64,000 bases of DNA from JACVRW01 sp963728155 (GTDB lineage: Bacteria; Actinomycetota; Thermoleophilia; Solirubrobacterales; Thermoleophilaceae). Positions within the stretch are counted from its first letter, which is position 1; each line of letters begins with the position of its first letter. A model generated the notes under the pieces. That model was not told the DNA's origin, made no database searches, and saw only the letters and a list, made by a program, of their open reading frames with translations. A program made the translations under genes and the position numbers. Below are positions 62,773 to 64,000 of this stretch, in pieces. The stretch covers positions 186,001-250,000 of the forward strand of contig CAVSJF010000004.1 in the NCBI GenBank assembly GCA_963728155.1. The letters run 5' to 3'.

Positions 62773-64000
62773 TTAGCGGCGTGGGCGCCGCGGCCTCAGG
62801 ACCCGGAAGCGCAGCGTCGCGGTACGCGACACGTTGCCCGCGGCGTCGGTCACGACCAGCGAGGCGAAGTAGCGTCCCGGCCGCAGCCTTCGTCCCGCGA
62901 AGCGCCCGTTGAAGAAGAGGGTGTTCTGACCCGCGACCGCTGCTTGGCGCAGCTGACCGACCTGCTTGCGAGCCGTGCAGCGACGCCTGCGCAGCGTCCT
63001 ACGGAAAGCCGAAGGCGAGGGCGCGGCGCGACGAATCTGGCGCACCAGCCTGCGCGTGCGCGGCACGCATACCCTGCGGCCGAACCTTCTGACCCTGAGG
63101 CCGGCAACCGCCCGGCGAAGGGTGATGACGGCTTGGCCCGGTTCGCTCGAGTTGAACTCGAAATCCGTCCCCTGGCCGGGCCCGAGGTTGGGGTTGCCAA
63201 CGCTAAAGCCCGCGGTTTCCGGCGCGGTGGTATCTGAACCGCCGCCACCACCTCCACCGCCACCGCCACCCGGAAGAGGCGGGAGCGCCTCGAGGGGCAC
63301 CGCGTTGAGGCCCGGCCCGGCGCTGTCCCAGACAGCGAAGCCGCCGTGGTCGGCTGCAGCGGACACGCGCACCTTGGAGTAGACCTCACCGCGGGCGATG
63401 TCCACGGTCGGCGACCAGGTCAGCCCCCCGTCGTCGGACCAGCGATAGCGCAGGGCGCCCTCGTTGTAGGCGCTCCAAACGGCGTGCAGGCGCCCGCCTG
63501 CGTCCTGGTAGAGGTCGAGGTCGTTGAAGGACTGGCCGGCAACGATCTGGACCGACGGGTCCCAAGTGGTGCCGTTGAACTTCGACACGAAGCCCTGGTC
63601 GGGCTGGCGCTTCTGCCAGAAGAGAAAGAGCCCGCTGGAGCCCGAGGCCAGCGCGGGGCCGGTCGAGGCATCGATCCGGTCGTCGGAGATCGTGGCCGCG
63701 GCAGTCCAGTTGGCCAAGTTGTTGATGTTGTCCCTGCTGACAGTGGCCGAGTTCATGAGCTTGCGCCACGTCAGGCGCCACGGGGTGGTCTGAAGCTGGT
63801 AGACCGCTACCGGGCGCCCGCCGGCGTCCACTCCGATGGCGCCCTCGGCCGAGCTGGCGGTCCCCAGATTCGCGCTGGCGGCGGTGGTGGAGCCGAAGGC
63901 GGTGCTCTGAACTCTGGCTCCACCGGTGATGTTTTCGGCTAGCGACGTGTACGAGTAGCCTGGGGCCGGACCGAAGATCGCCTCGCTGACCGCAAAGTTG
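62773..64000 (-). CDS. Secreted BNR-like repeat protein, paralogue (5' end outside window)
   Basis: The minus frame is open from base 63999 to the stop at 62773 (about 408 residues seen). It begins inside the protein with EAIFGPAPGYSYTSLAENIT, which aligns with EAVFGPGDMDTITSI of the neighbouring gene. The propeller repeats (LRYRWSDDGGLTWSPTVDI), a poly-glycine linker of 11 Gly, the TAPETAGFSVGNPNLGPGQG segment and the basic Ig-like tail match in the same order. The two genes arose by duplication. The start codon and signal peptide are beyond the window. Confidence 0.85.
   Translation of the reverse strand, partial: NFAVSEAIFGPAPGYSYTSLAENITGGARVQSTAFGSTTAASANLGTASSAEGAIGVDAGGRPVAVYQLQTTPWRLTWRKLMNSATVSRDNINNLANWTAAATISDDRIDASTGPALASGSSGLFLFWQKRQPDQGFVSKFNGTTWDPSVQIVAGQSFNDLDLYQDAGGRLHAVWSAYNEGALRYRWSDDGGLTWSPTVDIARGEVYSKVRVSAAADHGGFAVWDSAGPGLNAVPLEALPPLPGGGGGGGGGGGSDTTAPETAGFSVGNPNLGPGQGTDFEFNSSEPGQAVITLRRAVAGLRVRRFGRRVCVPRTRRLVRQIRRAAPSPSAFRRTLRRRRCTARKQVGQLRQAAVAGQNTLFFNGRFAGRRLRPGRYFASLVVTDAAGNVSRTATLRFRVLRPRRPRR

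Overview
The window comes from a high-GC Actinomycetota chromosome, most probably a member of the Thermoleophilia/Solirubrobacterales. This is an inference from four things: very GC-rich codon use with many GTG starts and 4-bp GTGA/ATGA overlaps, a dcw cluster with no ftsA, an m-DAP-type MurE, and the mix of accessory genes (two Ku proteins, Tad secretion genes, cyclic-diphosphoglycerate genes). No rRNA, tRNA, CRISPR array, insertion sequence or phage gene was recognised.

Layout. (1) 1-5340: an EamA transporter cut by the window edge, a divergent LysR regulator, a trpS-scpA-scpB operon, a lone SLATT-type two-helix membrane protein and a sulfite-oxidase-family molybdoenzyme. (2) 5342-11300, minus strand: glycine cleavage genes gcvT-gcvH-gcvPA-gcvPB, preceded by an M20 peptidase and a GNAT acetyltransferase, all downstream of ftsZ. 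(3) 11297-29039, minus strand: the division and cell-wall cluster mraZ-rsmH-ftsL-ftsI-murE-murF-mraY-murD-ftsW-murG-murC-murB-ftsQ-ftsZ. Two plus-strand genes interrupt it: an MshEN-plus-coiled-coil protein and a small four-cysteine secreted protein. The mraZ promoter with its 10-bp-spaced MraZ boxes and a separate ftsZ promoter can be read directly. (4) 29319-32255: tadA-tadB-tadC. (5) 32294-35400, plus strand: GFA protein, cupin, glutathione transferase and two tandem ku genes. (6) 35410-41287: PLP lyase, oligoendopeptidase F, methyltransferase, M20 dipeptidase and MFS transporter. (7) 41295-47186: an Rpf-like wall hydrolase under a c-di-AMP (ydaO-type) riboswitch, an SDR, a subtilisin-inhibitor-like lipoprotein beside lon, osmC and rpiA. 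(8) 47200-49216: a CpaB-like SAF protein with a minimal histidine kinase and a response regulator. (9) 49278-55804: a LuxR regulator and methyltransferase, a hydrolase remnant, and an OmpR-type two-component system whose probable operator (TCTCAG repeats) lies before both the system and a secreted protein gene. (10) 55847-64000: a Nod19-cupredoxin protein; an operon of cyclic 2,3-diphosphoglycerate synthetase, 2-phosphoglycerate kinase and a Rho-like protein without a Walker A lysine; an SRPBCC protein; and two tandem BNR-like secreted proteins.

Sequence quality matters here. More than twenty genes, including essential ones (ftsZ, murB, murC, ftsL, mraZ, lon), are each broken by single-base shifts, often in C or G runs, while both halves remain perfectly conserved in character. 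This looks like uncorrected indel error, not gene decay. I therefore give whole-gene coordinates across the shifts and state where each lies.

The most interesting items are the archaeal-style cyclic diphosphoglycerate operon with its ATPase-dead Rho relative, the c-di-AMP riboswitch, the MshEN coiled-coil protein and the small cysteine-rich secreted protein lodged in the division cluster, and the subtilisin-inhibitor-like lipoprotein beside lon.
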